Shown piece by piece: positions 1 through 7,718 of a stretch of 64,000 nt of DNA. The stretch is taken from assembly GCF_015500075.1 (NCBI RefSeq), contig NZ_CP045496.1, forward strand, positions 434,001 to 498,000. Direction: 5' to 3'. The stretch comes from Mesorhizobium sp. INR15 (GTDB lineage: Bacteria > Pseudomonadota > Alphaproteobacteria > Rhizobiales > Rhizobiaceae). A program made the position numbers and the translations under genes. Position 1 is the stretch's first letter; each line of letters begins with the position of its first letter. A model generated the notes under the pieces. It worked only from the letters and a program-made list of their open reading frames with translations, ran no database searches and was not told the DNA's origin.

Positions 1-356
1 TCCTGTCTTCGGCCTTACGCGGCATTCCCGAGGAAACCCTGGAAGCCGCGGTCATCGATGGCGCCAATCCCTTCCAGATCTTCTGGAAAATCATGGTGCC
101 GCAGATCTGGGGCACCATCGCTGTCGTCTGGACCACCATCACCATCCTCGTGCTCAAGGTCTTCGACATCGTGCTGACCATGACCAACGGACAGTGGAAC
201 AGCCAGGTGCTGGCCAATCTGATGTTCGACTGGATGTTCCGCGGCGGCGGTGATTTCGGCCGCGGCGCCACCATAGCCATCATCATCATGATCGCGGTCA
301 TTCCGATCATGGTCTGGAATATTCGCCAGGCGAACAAAGAAACGGAAGGACATTAA
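1..356 (+). CDS. aglF: Alpha-glucoside ABC transporter permease AglF, C-terminal part
   Basis: Inner-membrane permease of a binding-protein-dependent sugar importer; the 5' part lies outside the window and the frame opens at base 3. The visible start holds the EAA loop that docks on the ATPase (EETLEAAVIDGANPFQIF, then a conserved I-x-x-P), followed by two hydrophobic segments (IAVVWTTITILVLKVF and TIAIIIMIAVIPIMVW). It ends one base before the aglG ATG, so the two are translationally close. The order permease, permease, alpha-glucosidase, ATPase matches the aglEFGAK operon known from Sinorhizobium; the binding protein gene aglE would lie upstream of the window. The family is certain; the symbol rests on gene order. 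Confidence 0.9.
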   Translation, partial: LSSALRGIPEETLEAAVIDGANPFQIFWKIMVPQIWGTIAVVWTTITILVLKVFDIVLTMTNGQWNSQVLANLMFDWMFRGGGDFGRGATIAIIIMIAVIPIMVWNIRQANKETEGH

Positions 357-357
357 G

Positions 358-1512
358 ATGGCCGTCGCGACCGGAAATTCCTTCGCCAGCCGTTTCGGCG
401 TCCATATCGCCGTGCTGATCTTCGTCACGATCTGGACCATTCCGACGCTCGGCATCCTGGTGTCGTCGCTGCGCGTCAAGGACCAGATCATCGCTTCGGG
501 CTGGTGGAACTCCTTCTCCAGTTCCACACAGACCGAGGCCGGCCGGCTGCCGGCTGCCTCGACACAGGTCGAGAAGGACGGCAAATTCGTGCTCGCCGGC
601 AACATCTTCGGCGACGGCGCCGCACGCAACATCAGCGCCTTCGGCGTCAAGTCGGCGGCACCGACCCAGTACCCAGCCGGCACATCAGCCGATCTTGGTG
701 ACGGCGTCACCTTGCAGCTCAACGCCGACGGCAGCTTCGTCATGTCGTCGCCGAAGGCTTTCGAAGGCGATCGCGGCCAGCGCGTCTATTATGCCTCGTC
801 GGCGCCGCCGAAATTCACCACCGACAACTACAAGACGGTGCTGTTTTCCGAAGGTATCGGGCGGTCCTTCATGAACTCGCTGACCGTCACCATTCCGGCG
901 ACCATCATCCCGATCCTGATCGCCGCCTTTGCCGCGTACGCATTGGCCTGGATGCGCTTCCCGGGCCGGGCATTGCTGATAGCGGTCATCATCGGCCTGC
1001 TTGTGGTGCCGCTGCAGATGTCGCTAATCCCGCTGTTGAAGCTCTACAATGGTGTCGGCACCTTCTTCGGCGTGCCGTCGAAGACCTATCTCGGCATCTG
1101 GCTGGCGCATACCGGCTTCGGCCTGCCCTTCGCCATCTATCTCCTGCGCAGCTACATTGCCGGCCTGCCGCGCGAAATCATGGAATCGGCGCGCATCGAC
1201 GGCGCCAGCGACTTCGAGATTTTCGTCAAGATCGTGCTGCCGCTGTCGTTCCCGGTGCTGGCTTCTTTCGCCATCTTCCAGTTCCTGTGGGTGTGGAACG
1301 ACCTTCTGGTGGCAATGGTCTTTCTTGGCACGGAAGCCGACCAGATCGTGCTGACGGCGAAGCTCAACGCGCTGCTCGGCTCACGCGGCGGCGACTGGGA
1401 AATCCTGACGACTTCGGCTTTCGTGACCATCATCGTGCCGCTGATCGTCTTCTTCTCGCTGCAGCGCTACTTTGTTCGCGGGCTGCTTGCCGGCTCGGTG
1501 AAAGGAGGCTGA
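358..1512 (+). CDS. aglG: Alpha-glucoside ABC transporter permease AglG
   Basis: Second inner-membrane permease (384 aa) of the alpha-glucoside importer. TM1 is at about residues 14-36 (VHIAVLIFVTIWTIPTLGIL). A periplasmic stretch of roughly 110 residues follows before the remaining membrane segments (from about residue 180), an insertion that is usual for AglG and MalF-like permeases. The EAA loop is REIMESARIDGASDFEIF near residues 271-288, followed by the conserved I-V-L-P. It starts 2 nt after the aglF stop and is followed after 4 nt by aglA, so all are in one transcript. Expected substrates are sucrose, maltose, trehalose and related alpha-glucosides. Confidence 0.93.
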   Translation: MAVATGNSFASRFGVHIAVLIFVTIWTIPTLGILVSSLRVKDQIIASGWWNSFSSSTQTEAGRLPAASTQVEKDGKFVLAGNIFGDGAARNISAFGVKSAAPTQYPAGTSADLGDGVTLQLNADGSFVMSSPKAFEGDRGQRVYYASSAPPKFTTDNYKTVLFSEGIGRSFMNSLTVTIPATIIPILIAAFAAYALAWMRFPGRALLIAVIIGLLVVPLQMSLIPLLKLYNGVGTFFGVPSKTYLGIWLAHTGFGLPFAIYLLRSYIAGLPREIMESARIDGASDFEIFVKIVLPLSFPVLASFAIFQFLWVWNDLLVAMVFLGTEADQIVLTAKLNALLGSRGGDWEILTTSAFVTIIVPLIVFFSLQRYFVRGLLAGSVKGG

Positions 1513-1516
1513 GACG

Positions 1517-3181
1517 ATGCAATCCGCTTTGAAGGCCAGTTCGAAGCCAGACCTTGCCGCCGATCGCGACTGGTGGCGAGGCGCGGTGATCTACCAGATC
1601 TATCCGCGCAGCTACCAGGACTCGAATGGCGACGGCATCGGCGACCTCAAAGGCATCGTCAGCCGCCTCCCCTATATCGCGTCGCTCGGCGTCGACGCGA
1701 TCTGGATCTCGCCCTTCTTCAAATCGCCGATGAAGGACTTCGGCTACGACGTGTCGGATTATTGCGACGTCGATCCGATGTTCGGCACGCTGGCCGACTT
1801 CGATGCGCTGACCGCCGAAGCACACCGGCTCGGGCTGAAGGTGATGATCGACGAGGTGCTTTCGCACACCGCCGACATCCATCCGTGGTTCAAGGAGAGC
1901 CGTTCGAGCCGCAACAATGCAAAGGCGGACTGGTATGTGTGGGCGGATGCCAGGCCGGACGGCACGCCGCCCAACAACTGGCTGTCGATATTCGGCGGCT
2001 CGGCCTGGCAATGGGACACCAGCCGGCAGCAGTATTACCTGCACAATTTCCTGGCCGAGCAGCCGGACCTGAACTTCCACAGCCACGCTGTCCAGGACGC
2101 GCTGCTCGATGTCACCCGCTTCTGGCTGGAGCGCGGCGTCGACGGGTTCCGGCTCGACACGATCAACTTCTACTTCCACAGCCAAGGCCTGGAGAACAAC
2201 CCGGCCCTGCCGCCGGAGGAGCGCAACGACCAGACCGCGCCGGCGGTCAATCCCTACAATTATCAGGACCATCTCTACGACAAGAGCCGGCCCGAGAACC
2301 TCGGCTTCCTCGAACGCTTCCGCGCCTTGCTCGACGAATATCCGGCAACGGCGGCGGTCGGAGAAGTCGGCGATTCGCAGCGCGGGCTGGAAGTGGTGGC
2401 GGCCTACACCGCCGGCGGCAAGCGCGTGCACATGTGCTATTCCTTCGACTTCCTGGCGCCGGAGAAGATCAGCGCGGCCAAGGTCCGCTCGGTTCTGGAA
2501 GCCTTCGGCAAGGTTGCTAGCGATGGCTGGTCGTGCTGGGCCTTTTCAAACCATGACGTGATGCGCCCGGCCTCACGCTGGGCCGCCGACGAAGCCGATC
2601 AGACGGCCTATCTGAAGGTGATCTCGGCACTGCTGATGTCCTTGCGCGGCTCGGTCTGCATCTACCAGGGCGAGGAGCTTGGGCTCAGCGAAGCCGACCT
2701 GCGGTTCGAGGACCTGCAGGATCCCTATGGCATTCGCTTCTGGCCGGAGTTCAAGGGCCGAGATGGCTGCCGCACACCGATGGTGTGGGACAGCAGCGCC
2801 AGGAATGGCGGCTTCTCCTCGGCGAAGCCCTGGCTGCCGGTGCCCGGCAAGCACCTCTCGCAAGCGGTCAATGTCCAGCAGGGCGACGACCGTTCCCTGC
2901 TTGAACACTACCGCCGCTTTCTTGCTTTCCGCCACAATCACCCGGCGCTGGCCAAGGGCGATATCAAATTTGTCGAAAGCCAGGGCGATACCGTTGCCTT
3001 CACGCGCCGCGAAGGCAACGAACAGATCATCTGTGTATTCAATCTTGGGGCCAAGCCCGCCGAGGTTGACCTTGGCGGCCAATCGCTACAACCTTTGCCG
3101 GGGCATGGATTTTCGGGACAGACCGGCGGTGGCGCCGTCCATCTCGGCGGCTACGGTGCCTGGTTCGGACGTATCGACTAA
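1517..3181 (+). CDS. aglA: Alpha-glucosidase, GH13 family (AglA)
   Basis: Cytoplasmic alpha-glucosidase (554 aa, no signal peptide) that hydrolyses the disaccharide imported by AglEFGK. All four GH13 regions are visible: IDEVLSHT (region I, about 111-118), GFRLDTIN with the nucleophile Asp214, VGEVGD with the acid/base Glu283, and FSNHD with the stabilising Asp347. N-terminal WWRGAVIYQIYPRSYQDSNG is typical of oligo-1,6-glucosidase and alpha-glucosidase enzymes. It lies between aglG (4 nt) and aglK (26 nt). Exact substrate preference among alpha-glucosides cannot be read from sequence. Confidence 0.95.
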   Translation: MQSALKASSKPDLAADRDWWRGAVIYQIYPRSYQDSNGDGIGDLKGIVSRLPYIASLGVDAIWISPFFKSPMKDFGYDVSDYCDVDPMFGTLADFDALTAEAHRLGLKVMIDEVLSHTADIHPWFKESRSSRNNAKADWYVWADARPDGTPPNNWLSIFGGSAWQWDTSRQQYYLHNFLAEQPDLNFHSHAVQDALLDVTRFWLERGVDGFRLDTINFYFHSQGLENNPALPPEERNDQTAPAVNPYNYQDHLYDKSRPENLGFLERFRALLDEYPATAAVGEVGDSQRGLEVVAAYTAGGKRVHMCYSFDFLAPEKISAAKVRSVLEAFGKVASDGWSCWAFSNHDVMRPASRWAADEADQTAYLKVISALLMSLRGSVCIYQGEELGLSEADLRFEDLQDPYGIRFWPEFKGRDGCRTPMVWDSSARNGGFSSAKPWLPVPGKHLSQAVNVQQGDDRSLLEHYRRFLAFRHNHPALAKGDIKFVESQGDTVAFTRREGNEQIICVFNLGAKPAEVDLGGQSLQPLPGHGFSGQTGGGAVHLGGYGAWFGRID

Positions 3182-3207
3182 TTTTTGAGACTTACTGGGA
3201 GGTAATC

Positions 3208-4320
3208 ATGGCCGATGTCACACTAAGACAAGTGAAGAAATCCTACGGCAATCTGCACATTCTCCACGGCATCGATCTCGACATAAAGTCGGGTGAGTTC
3301 ATCGTCTTTGTCGGGCCCTCGGGATGCGGCAAGTCGACATTGCTGCGCTCGATCGCCGGGCTTGAGGAAATCAGTTCCGGCGAACTGAAGATAGCCGGCG
3401 AAGTGGTGAATGACGTGCCGCCATCGAAGCGCGGCATCGCCATGGTGTTCCAGTCCTACGCGCTCTATCCGCACATGACGGTCTACGACAACATGGCGTT
3501 CTCGATGAAGATCGGCAAAGAGAACAAGGCCGAGATCGACCGGCGGGTGAAGCAGGCGGCGGAAATCCTGCAGCTGACCAAATATCTCGACCGCTTGCCC
3601 AAGGCGATGTCTGGCGGCCAGCGTCAGCGCGTCGCCATCGGCCGCGCCATTGTGCGCAACCCCAAGGTGTTTCTGTTCGACGAGCCCTTGTCGAACCTTG
3701 ACGCGGCACTTCGCGTTGCCACTCGCATCGAGATCGCCAAGCTCAAGGAATCGATGCCCGCCACAACGATGATCTACGTCACCCACGACCAGGTCGAGGC
3801 GATGACGCTGGCCGACCGCATCGTCGTCCTCAAGGAGGGTCATATCGAGCAGGTCGGCACGCCGATGGACCTCTACAAGAAGCCTGGCAATCTGTTCGTG
3901 GCCCAGTTCATCGGCTCGCCGGCCATGAACATCCTGCCGGGAACTATCGACAAGACCGGCAATCCGACCATCATCAGCCACGTCGGAGGCCGCAAGGCGA
4001 CCGTTCCGATCGCAACGCCGGCTTCGGCGAAAGGTGCCGCGGTAAGCTTCGGCGTGCGGCCGGAGGATCTGATGATCGCCACTGGCGCCGACTATCTGTT
4101 CGAAGGCAAGGTGGATTACGTCGAACAGCTTGGCGAGGTCCAGCTGGTCTACGTCGATATCGGCCGTGCCGATCTGCCGTTGGTGACCAAGCTGCCGGGC
4201 AATGTCGAGGTCAAGCGTGGTTCGACATTGCGGCTGAGCGCCAACGCGGAGGACCTGCATATATTCGACGCGGATGGACGTTCGTTCGCGATGTATGAGG
4301 CGGAAGCAAAGGCGGCCTGA
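3208..4320 (+). CDS. aglK: Alpha-glucoside ABC transporter ATP-binding protein AglK
   Basis: MalK/UgpC-type ATPase (370 aa) energising the AglF/AglG permease. Walker A GPSGCGKS at 36-43, Q-loop FQSYALYPH near 81-89, signature MSGGQ at 134-138, Walker B FLFDEP at 155-160, and a switch His in the VTHDQ motif. The C-terminal third is the TOBE/OB regulatory domain of the MalK group. A good Shine-Dalgarno (gggaggt) precedes the ATG. It is the last gene of the agl operon and is followed at once by a strong hairpin terminator. ATPases of this group may be shared with other sugar importers, so exclusivity to alpha-glucosides is inference from position. Confidence 0.95.
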   Translation: MADVTLRQVKKSYGNLHILHGIDLDIKSGEFIVFVGPSGCGKSTLLRSIAGLEEISSGELKIAGEVVNDVPPSKRGIAMVFQSYALYPHMTVYDNMAFSMKIGKENKAEIDRRVKQAAEILQLTKYLDRLPKAMSGGQRQRVAIGRAIVRNPKVFLFDEPLSNLDAALRVATRIEIAKLKESMPATTMIYVTHDQVEAMTLADRIVVLKEGHIEQVGTPMDLYKKPGNLFVAQFIGSPAMNILPGTIDKTGNPTIISHVGGRKATVPIATPASAKGAAVSFGVRPEDLMIATGADYLFEGKVDYVEQLGEVQLVYVDIGRADLPLVTKLPGNVEVKRGSTLRLSANAEDLHIFDADGRSFAMYEAEAKAA

Positions 4321-4336
4321 CACAGATCGCAAAAAC

Positions 4337-4370
4337 AAAAACGGCGGGCATGGCCCGCCGTTTTCGTTTT
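4337..4370 (+). terminator. Rho-independent terminator after aglK
   Basis: Perfect 8-bp stem cggcgggc / gcccgccg (4342-4349 with 4353-4360) closed by an A run on the left and a T run on the right. The flanking A and T runs make it bidirectional, so it can also end the minus-strand DUF680 gene at 4388. Confidence 0.9.
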
Positions 4371-4387
4371 GGAATGGTGTTCAGCGC

Positions 4388-4621
4388 TTAGCGGCCGAAC
4401 AGGTTCCGGTCGCTGCCCTGAGGGGCGGACGACTGAATGTCGCCCGACGAATTGAGCAGCTTGTAGACAGGCGACGAGGAGCGGACCGACGCCGTATGCG
4501 TGGTGTCGACGTTGACAGTTGCCTGCTTGTTGATGTCGGTCCCGCCAACATTGTCATTGTGGGCATAGGCGCTGCCAGCGGCGATCAGAAGAGCGGCGGC
4601 AGTGAGAACAATCTTTTTCAT
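4388..4621 (-). CDS. DUF680 family small exported protein, copy 1
   Basis: 77-aa protein with a clear signal peptide (MKKIVLTAAALLIAAGSAYA, cleavage expected after AYA) and the C-terminal family signature QGSDRNLFGR shared with the next three genes. The mature part is short, polar and Ser/Thr rich, with no cysteine. This is the most divergent of the four tandem copies, with a longer middle (VYKLLNSSGDIQ). It is the last gene in the minus-strand array and ends at the bidirectional terminator shared with aglK. DUF680 proteins have no assigned function that I know of; export to the periplasm or beyond is inferred from the signal peptide. Confidence 0.88.
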   Translation of the reverse strand: MKKIVLTAAALLIAAGSAYAHNDNVGGTDINKQATVNVDTTHTASVRSSSPVYKLLNSSGDIQSSAPQGSDRNLFGR

Positions 4622-4687
4622 TTTTGATACTCCGGTATGTCTTGATGCCGAAGCAATAGACCAGCCATCGCTTCGGCAATCGGCCTG

Positions 4688-4891
4688 TTAGCGGCCGAAG
4701 AGGTTACGGTCGCTGCCCTGCGGGGCAGGCGTCTGAGTGGCAGCAGCCGACTTGTCGATCGAAGCGGTATAGGAGCTGTCGACCGAAGCAGCAGGCTGGT
4801 TGGCGCCATTGGAGCCAAAGTTGTCGCTGCCGGCAAAGGCGCTGCCGGTGATGGCCAGAACGGCGGCGGCGGCAATAAGGAACTTGTTCAT
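4688..4891 (-). CDS. DUF680 family small exported protein, copy 2
   Basis: 67 aa: signal peptide MNKFLIAAAAVLAITGSAFA, a mature region opening GSDNFGSNGANQPA, then a SYTAS motif and the terminal QGSDRNLFGR. A Shine-Dalgarno (aggagta) sits 8 nt before the ATG. It is nearly a duplicate of the next gene in both coding and upstream sequence, and lies 66 nt upstream of copy 1. Role unknown. Confidence 0.88.
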   Translation of the reverse strand: MNKFLIAAAAVLAITGSAFAGSDNFGSNGANQPAASVDSSYTASIDKSAAATQTPAPQGSDRNLFGR

Positions 4892-5237
4892 TTTAAGTAC
4901 TCCTGAATTTCTGGATTTTGCCAGGGCGGCGGGTGGGCCCGCCGGCCGCTGGAAATCAACTGTTAGCGGTTGCCGAAGAGGTTGCGATCGCTGCCCTGAA
5001 CAGGCGTCTGAGCGACCGGCTCCGACTTCTGGACGGACGCCGTGTACGACTTGTCCACGGACACCGCCGGCTGGTTGGCTCCGTTGGAGCCATAGTTGTC
5101 GCTTGCTGCGAAAGCGCTGCCGGAAATGGCCAGAACGGCGGCGGCAGCAATGAGGAACTTGTTCATTTTAAGTACTCCTGAATTTCTGAATTTCGCCAGG
5201 GCGGCGGGCGAGCCCGCCGTCTGCTGGGGATCGGCTG
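4892..5237 (-). repeat. Duplicated spacer units in the DUF680 array
   Basis: The 71-nt spacers at 4892-4962 and 5167-5237 are near-identical. Each carries the same Shine-Dalgarno context, a gccagggcggcggg tract and an inverted repeat (ggcgggtgggcccgcc at about 4927-4942; ggcgggcgagcccgcc at about 5202-5217). Gene plus spacer was therefore duplicated as one unit. The hairpins have no T run, so they look more like mRNA-processing or stabilising structures than terminators. Confidence 0.75.
4963..5166 (-). CDS. DUF680 family small exported protein, copy 3
   Basis: 67 aa: signal peptide MNKFLIAAAAVLAISGSAFA, mature region ASDNYGSNGANQPAVSVDK, then SYTAS, a KSEPVAQTP stretch also present in copy 4, and the end QGSDRNLFGNR. 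It has the same ribosome-binding context as copy 2 (caggagtacttaaa before ATG). It is separated from copy 2 by 71 nt holding a GC-rich hairpin. Likely co-transcribed with the other copies. Role unknown. Confidence 0.88.
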   Translation of the reverse strand: MNKFLIAAAAVLAISGSAFAASDNYGSNGANQPAVSVDKSYTASVQKSEPVAQTPVQGSDRNLFGNR

Positions 5238-5435
5238 TTAACGGTTGCCGAAGAGGTTACGGTCGCTACCCTGGGCAGGCGTCTGAGCAGCCGGCTCCGA
5301 CTTCTGAATAGAAGCGGTGGACGAGCTGTCGACAGCAGTGGCTGCACCGTTGGAACCGTAGTGGTCGCTGCCATTAGCGAAGGCGCTGCCGGAAATGGCC
5401 AGAAGGGCGGCGGCAGTGAGGATGATCTTTTTCAT
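5238..5435 (-). CDS. DUF680 family small exported protein, copy 4 (first in the array)
   Basis: 65 aa: signal peptide MKKIILTAAALLAISGSAFA, then a polar mature part and terminal QGSDRNLFGNR. I chose the ATG at 5435 because a ggag Shine-Dalgarno lies 10 nt upstream and the protein then starts exactly like its paralogues; the frame is open further upstream, but that extension has no signal-like N-terminus. It is the promoter-proximal gene, with about 525 nt of non-coding DNA behind it. Role unknown. Confidence 0.87.
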   Translation of the reverse strand: MKKIILTAAALLAISGSAFANGSDHYGSNGAATAVDSSSTASIQKSEPAAQTPAQGSDRNLFGNR

Positions 5436-5960
5436 TTTTTTGTACTCCAGTATCTTAGTTTTCCGTCCGTCTAGCGGCGTGTCTTGGAAGGAATTCGCGT
5501 CGTTCGGACAGCCCCGATGTGGGAGAACCATCCCGCCTTTTCCAATCACGAAGTTGTTCCATTGGGGCGTGATTTTGCTGCTTGAAATTGCGTCACGGGC
5601 TTCCCACACGCTAAATTTTCTTCGTATTATCAGACAGTTATGCCCCAATGCCTGGTCCACCCTGCCAAGGACTCATGCGCCGGCGTTCACACCGTCCTGC
5701 ACGCACTGTCAACAGAAACGAACCGTTCGGTTCGATTTTAGAAGATGCTAATAGTCACTTTTCGAAACTGTTAACCTTTTTTAACCCCATGATGGCTCGG
5801 ATTTGAAGGAATCACGGCAGGCGGCACCTGTCGGAAAGATGGGGCGTTCGCCGCGCAATCGCCAATCGCACCCTTTCGTGCGCGTGTCGCGCCCACATGG
5901 ATACGATGTCGCATTCATGCCGATGACGCGCCCGCGATCATGATTAGATGCTCGTCATCT
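5436..5960. other. Intergenic region without a supported gene
   Basis: About 525 nt between the divergently placed DUF680 array and the cobalamin riboswitch. It must hold the promoter of the DUF680 array (reading left) and that of the riboswitch transcript (reading right). I see no conserved protein, RNA gene or clear repeat in it. Part is locally AT-rich (around 5600-5640 and 5740-5790), unlike the surrounding coding DNA. Confidence 0.6.
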
Positions 5961-6135
5961 CAGGTGCCGCTTCGTGACGACGAAGTGGAGAATTGGGAAG
6001 CCGGTCAAAGTCCGGCGCTGCCCCCGCAACGGTGGTGGAGTTCAAGTCGCAACGGGAGACCACTGGGCGAAAGCCTGGGAAGGTGTCGCGACCGTCCGCA
6101 AGGACACTCCAGAGCCCGGAAACCAGCCCGAGATG
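5961..6135 (+). promoter_or_regulatory. Adenosylcobalamin riboswitch (B12 element)
   Basis: The conserved core is readable: gggaagccggtcaaagtccg (5995-6014), then gctgcccccgcaacgg (6017-6032), and the 3' B12-box part agcccggaaaccagccc (6113-6129). Spacing and order fit the cobalamin class (Rfam RF00174). Elements of this class repress translation or transcription when adenosylcobalamin is bound. The next full gene on the same strand is the Rieske oxygenase at 6351, an unusual target; a possible 20-codon open frame with its own Shine-Dalgarno lies directly behind the element. Confidence 0.92.
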
Positions 6136-6181
6136 TTTAGACTCGACTGATCGCGGTGGGCGCTCAAGAGGTGGATAGTGC

Positions 6182-6244
6182 ATGTCCGGCGCACCGCCGG
6201 CCTGCGGTCGATCCTCCCTCCATCACCACCAGTTCAGTCATTAG
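6182..6244 (+). pseudogene. 20-codon open frame directly behind the riboswitch (leader peptide or gene stump)
   Basis: ATG at 6182 with a good Shine-Dalgarno (aagaggtgg) just upstream, so the riboswitch could gate its translation. The peptide is short and ends SSLHHHQFSH; the TAG stop is formed by the first bases of the palindromic repeat that begins at about 6238. This suggests the 5' end of a former riboswitch-controlled gene cut by the repeat. A leader peptide or a chance frame is also possible. Confidence 0.35.
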
Positions 6245-6334
6245 AGCGACGCGTATCCGCTTGGACGCACAACGTACGCTCTAGGTTTTGAACCGGCGCA
6301 TCGTGCTTTCCGAAAATTTCGGGCCGATGCGATG
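6238..6334. repeat. Two-hairpin palindromic intergenic repeat
   Basis: First palindrome: tagagcg...cgctcta (6240-6283). Second: cgcatcg...cgatgcg (about 6298-6332) with the inner arms ccgaaa / tttcgg. The two-module design matches the repeats at 7598 and 27267. It fills the space between the riboswitch and gbcA. Related to the intergenic mosaic elements of rhizobia by appearance; I could not align it to named ones. Confidence 0.65.
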
Positions 6335-6350
6335 AATATGAGGACAGGAC

Positions 6351-7598
6351 ATGGACGCACGCAACGACATGCTGAGGCTGCTGCAAAGCCGCAAGAGCGG
6401 TTTCTCGCTGGAGCAGCCCTTCTACACCGATCCCGACTACTTCAAGCTCGACATGGAGCTGATCTGGTATCGCGACTGGCTGTTCATCGGCCATGATTGC
6501 GAATTGCCGAAGCCGGGCAGTTTTGTCACGGCGCAGATCGGCGACTATCCGGTGGTGCTGGTCCGCGACCAGCAAGGCAAGATCAATGCCTTCCACAATT
6601 CCTGCCGCCATCGCGGCAGCCGTGTCTGCAACACCGAAAAGGGCACGGCGGCCAAGCTTGTCTGCCCCTATCACCAATGGACCTACGAGCTGGATGGCCG
6701 GCTTTTGTTCGCCCGGCAGATGGCCGACGGTTTCGACAAGAGCCAGTTCGGGCTGAAACCCGTCGCTTGCGAGAGCGTCGGCGGCTACATCTTCATCTGC
6801 CTGGCCAGGGAGCCGGCGGATTTCGCGCCGATGCGGGCGATGATCGAGCCTTATCTTCTGCCGCATCGCCTACGTGAAGCAAAGGTCGCCTTCGAGAGCA
6901 CCATTATCGAGAAGGGCAACTGGAAGCTGGTCTGGGAAAACAACCGCGAGTGCTACCACTGCGCGGCCAATCATCCAGAGCTCTGCAAGACCTTCCCGGA
7001 AGCGCCGACCGTGACCGGCGTCAATGGCGCCGACAGCGACCCGGAGATGGTCGCGCACTGGGCGAAGTGCGAGGCAGCCGGCCTACCGAGCAAGTTCCGC
7101 ATTGATCCGGCCGGTCAGTATCGCGCCACCCGTGCGCCGCTGCTTCGCGATGCTGTCAGCTACACGATGACCGGCAAACTGGCGGTGAAGAAGAACCTCT
7201 CCGACGCCGTCTCCGCCGACCGGATAGGCACCTTGATGCACTATCACTACCCGACGACCTGGAACCACATCCTTATCGACCACGCGGTGACGTTCCGGGT
7301 GCTGCCAATCAGCGCCACTGAAACGGCGGTGACAACGAAGTGGCTGGTGCACAAGGACGCTGTCGAAGGCGTCGACTATACAATCGACGGCCTTACGCAT
7401 GTGTGGACCGAGACCAACGACCAGGACCGCCGCATCGTCGAGGAAAACGCTTTCGGCATCCTGTCTCCAGCCTATGAGCCTGGCCCCTATTCGGAGCTGC
7501 ATGAGGGCGGCGTGATCCAGTTCGTCGAATGGTACGCGGGTTTCATGGGCCCACGCCTTGCCGAAGGCGGCCGACCAGCATTGCGTAGCGTTGCCTAG
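6351..7598 (+). CDS. gbcA: Rieske-type aromatic-ring-hydroxylating-like oxygenase, probable glycine betaine monooxygenase
   Basis: 415-aa oxygenase component. The Rieske [2Fe-2S] ligands are CRHRG (Cys85, His87) and CPYHQW (Cys105, His108). The non-haem iron site is in NNRECYHCAANHPEL (His203 and His208). The overall plan and length fit GbcA of Pseudomonas (glycine betaine to dimethylglycine plus formaldehyde) and related quaternary-ammonium demethylases such as stachydrine demethylase. It is followed, across a palindromic repeat, by its reductase. A Shine-Dalgarno (gaggacagg) supports the ATG. Substrate choice between glycine betaine and stachydrine-like compounds is inference; the carnitine locus at 27-36 kb favours betaine. 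It lies downstream of a B12 riboswitch. Confidence 0.8.
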   Translation: MDARNDMLRLLQSRKSGFSLEQPFYTDPDYFKLDMELIWYRDWLFIGHDCELPKPGSFVTAQIGDYPVVLVRDQQGKINAFHNSCRHRGSRVCNTEKGTAAKLVCPYHQWTYELDGRLLFARQMADGFDKSQFGLKPVACESVGGYIFICLAREPADFAPMRAMIEPYLLPHRLREAKVAFESTIIEKGNWKLVWENNRECYHCAANHPELCKTFPEAPTVTGVNGADSDPEMVAHWAKCEAAGLPSKFRIDPAGQYRATRAPLLRDAVSYTMTGKLAVKKNLSDAVSADRIGTLMHYHYPTTWNHILIDHAVTFRVLPISATETAVTTKWLVHKDAVEGVDYTIDGLTHVWTETNDQDRRIVEENAFGILSPAYEPGPYSELHEGGVIQFVEWYAGFMGPRLAEGGRPALRSVA

Positions 7599-7700
7599 AG
7601 CAATTCCAGGAAAAGTGTGTAACGGTTTTCCGTCCGGAATTGCGTAAAAACAATGAGTTAGAGCGGGTCAGCGATTCTATCAAACGCTGAACCGCTCTAG
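7598..7700. repeat. Two-hairpin palindromic intergenic repeat inside the gbc operon
   Basis: First module: aattcc (7602-7607) to ggaatt (7636-7641) with an inner gtccgg-rich arm. Second module: agagcgggtcagc to gctgaaccgctct (about 7660-7698). The first module recurs in reverse orientation at 27267-27369 and in degenerate form at 46757. It could affect gbcA versus gbcB mRNA levels. Confidence 0.75.
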
Positions 7701-7718
7701 CGTAAAAGGGACAAGAGG

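Noticed and set aside
4920..5217. Terminators inside the DUF680 array
   Set aside because: The hairpins have no T run on the minus strand and the following gene has no separate promoter that I can see.
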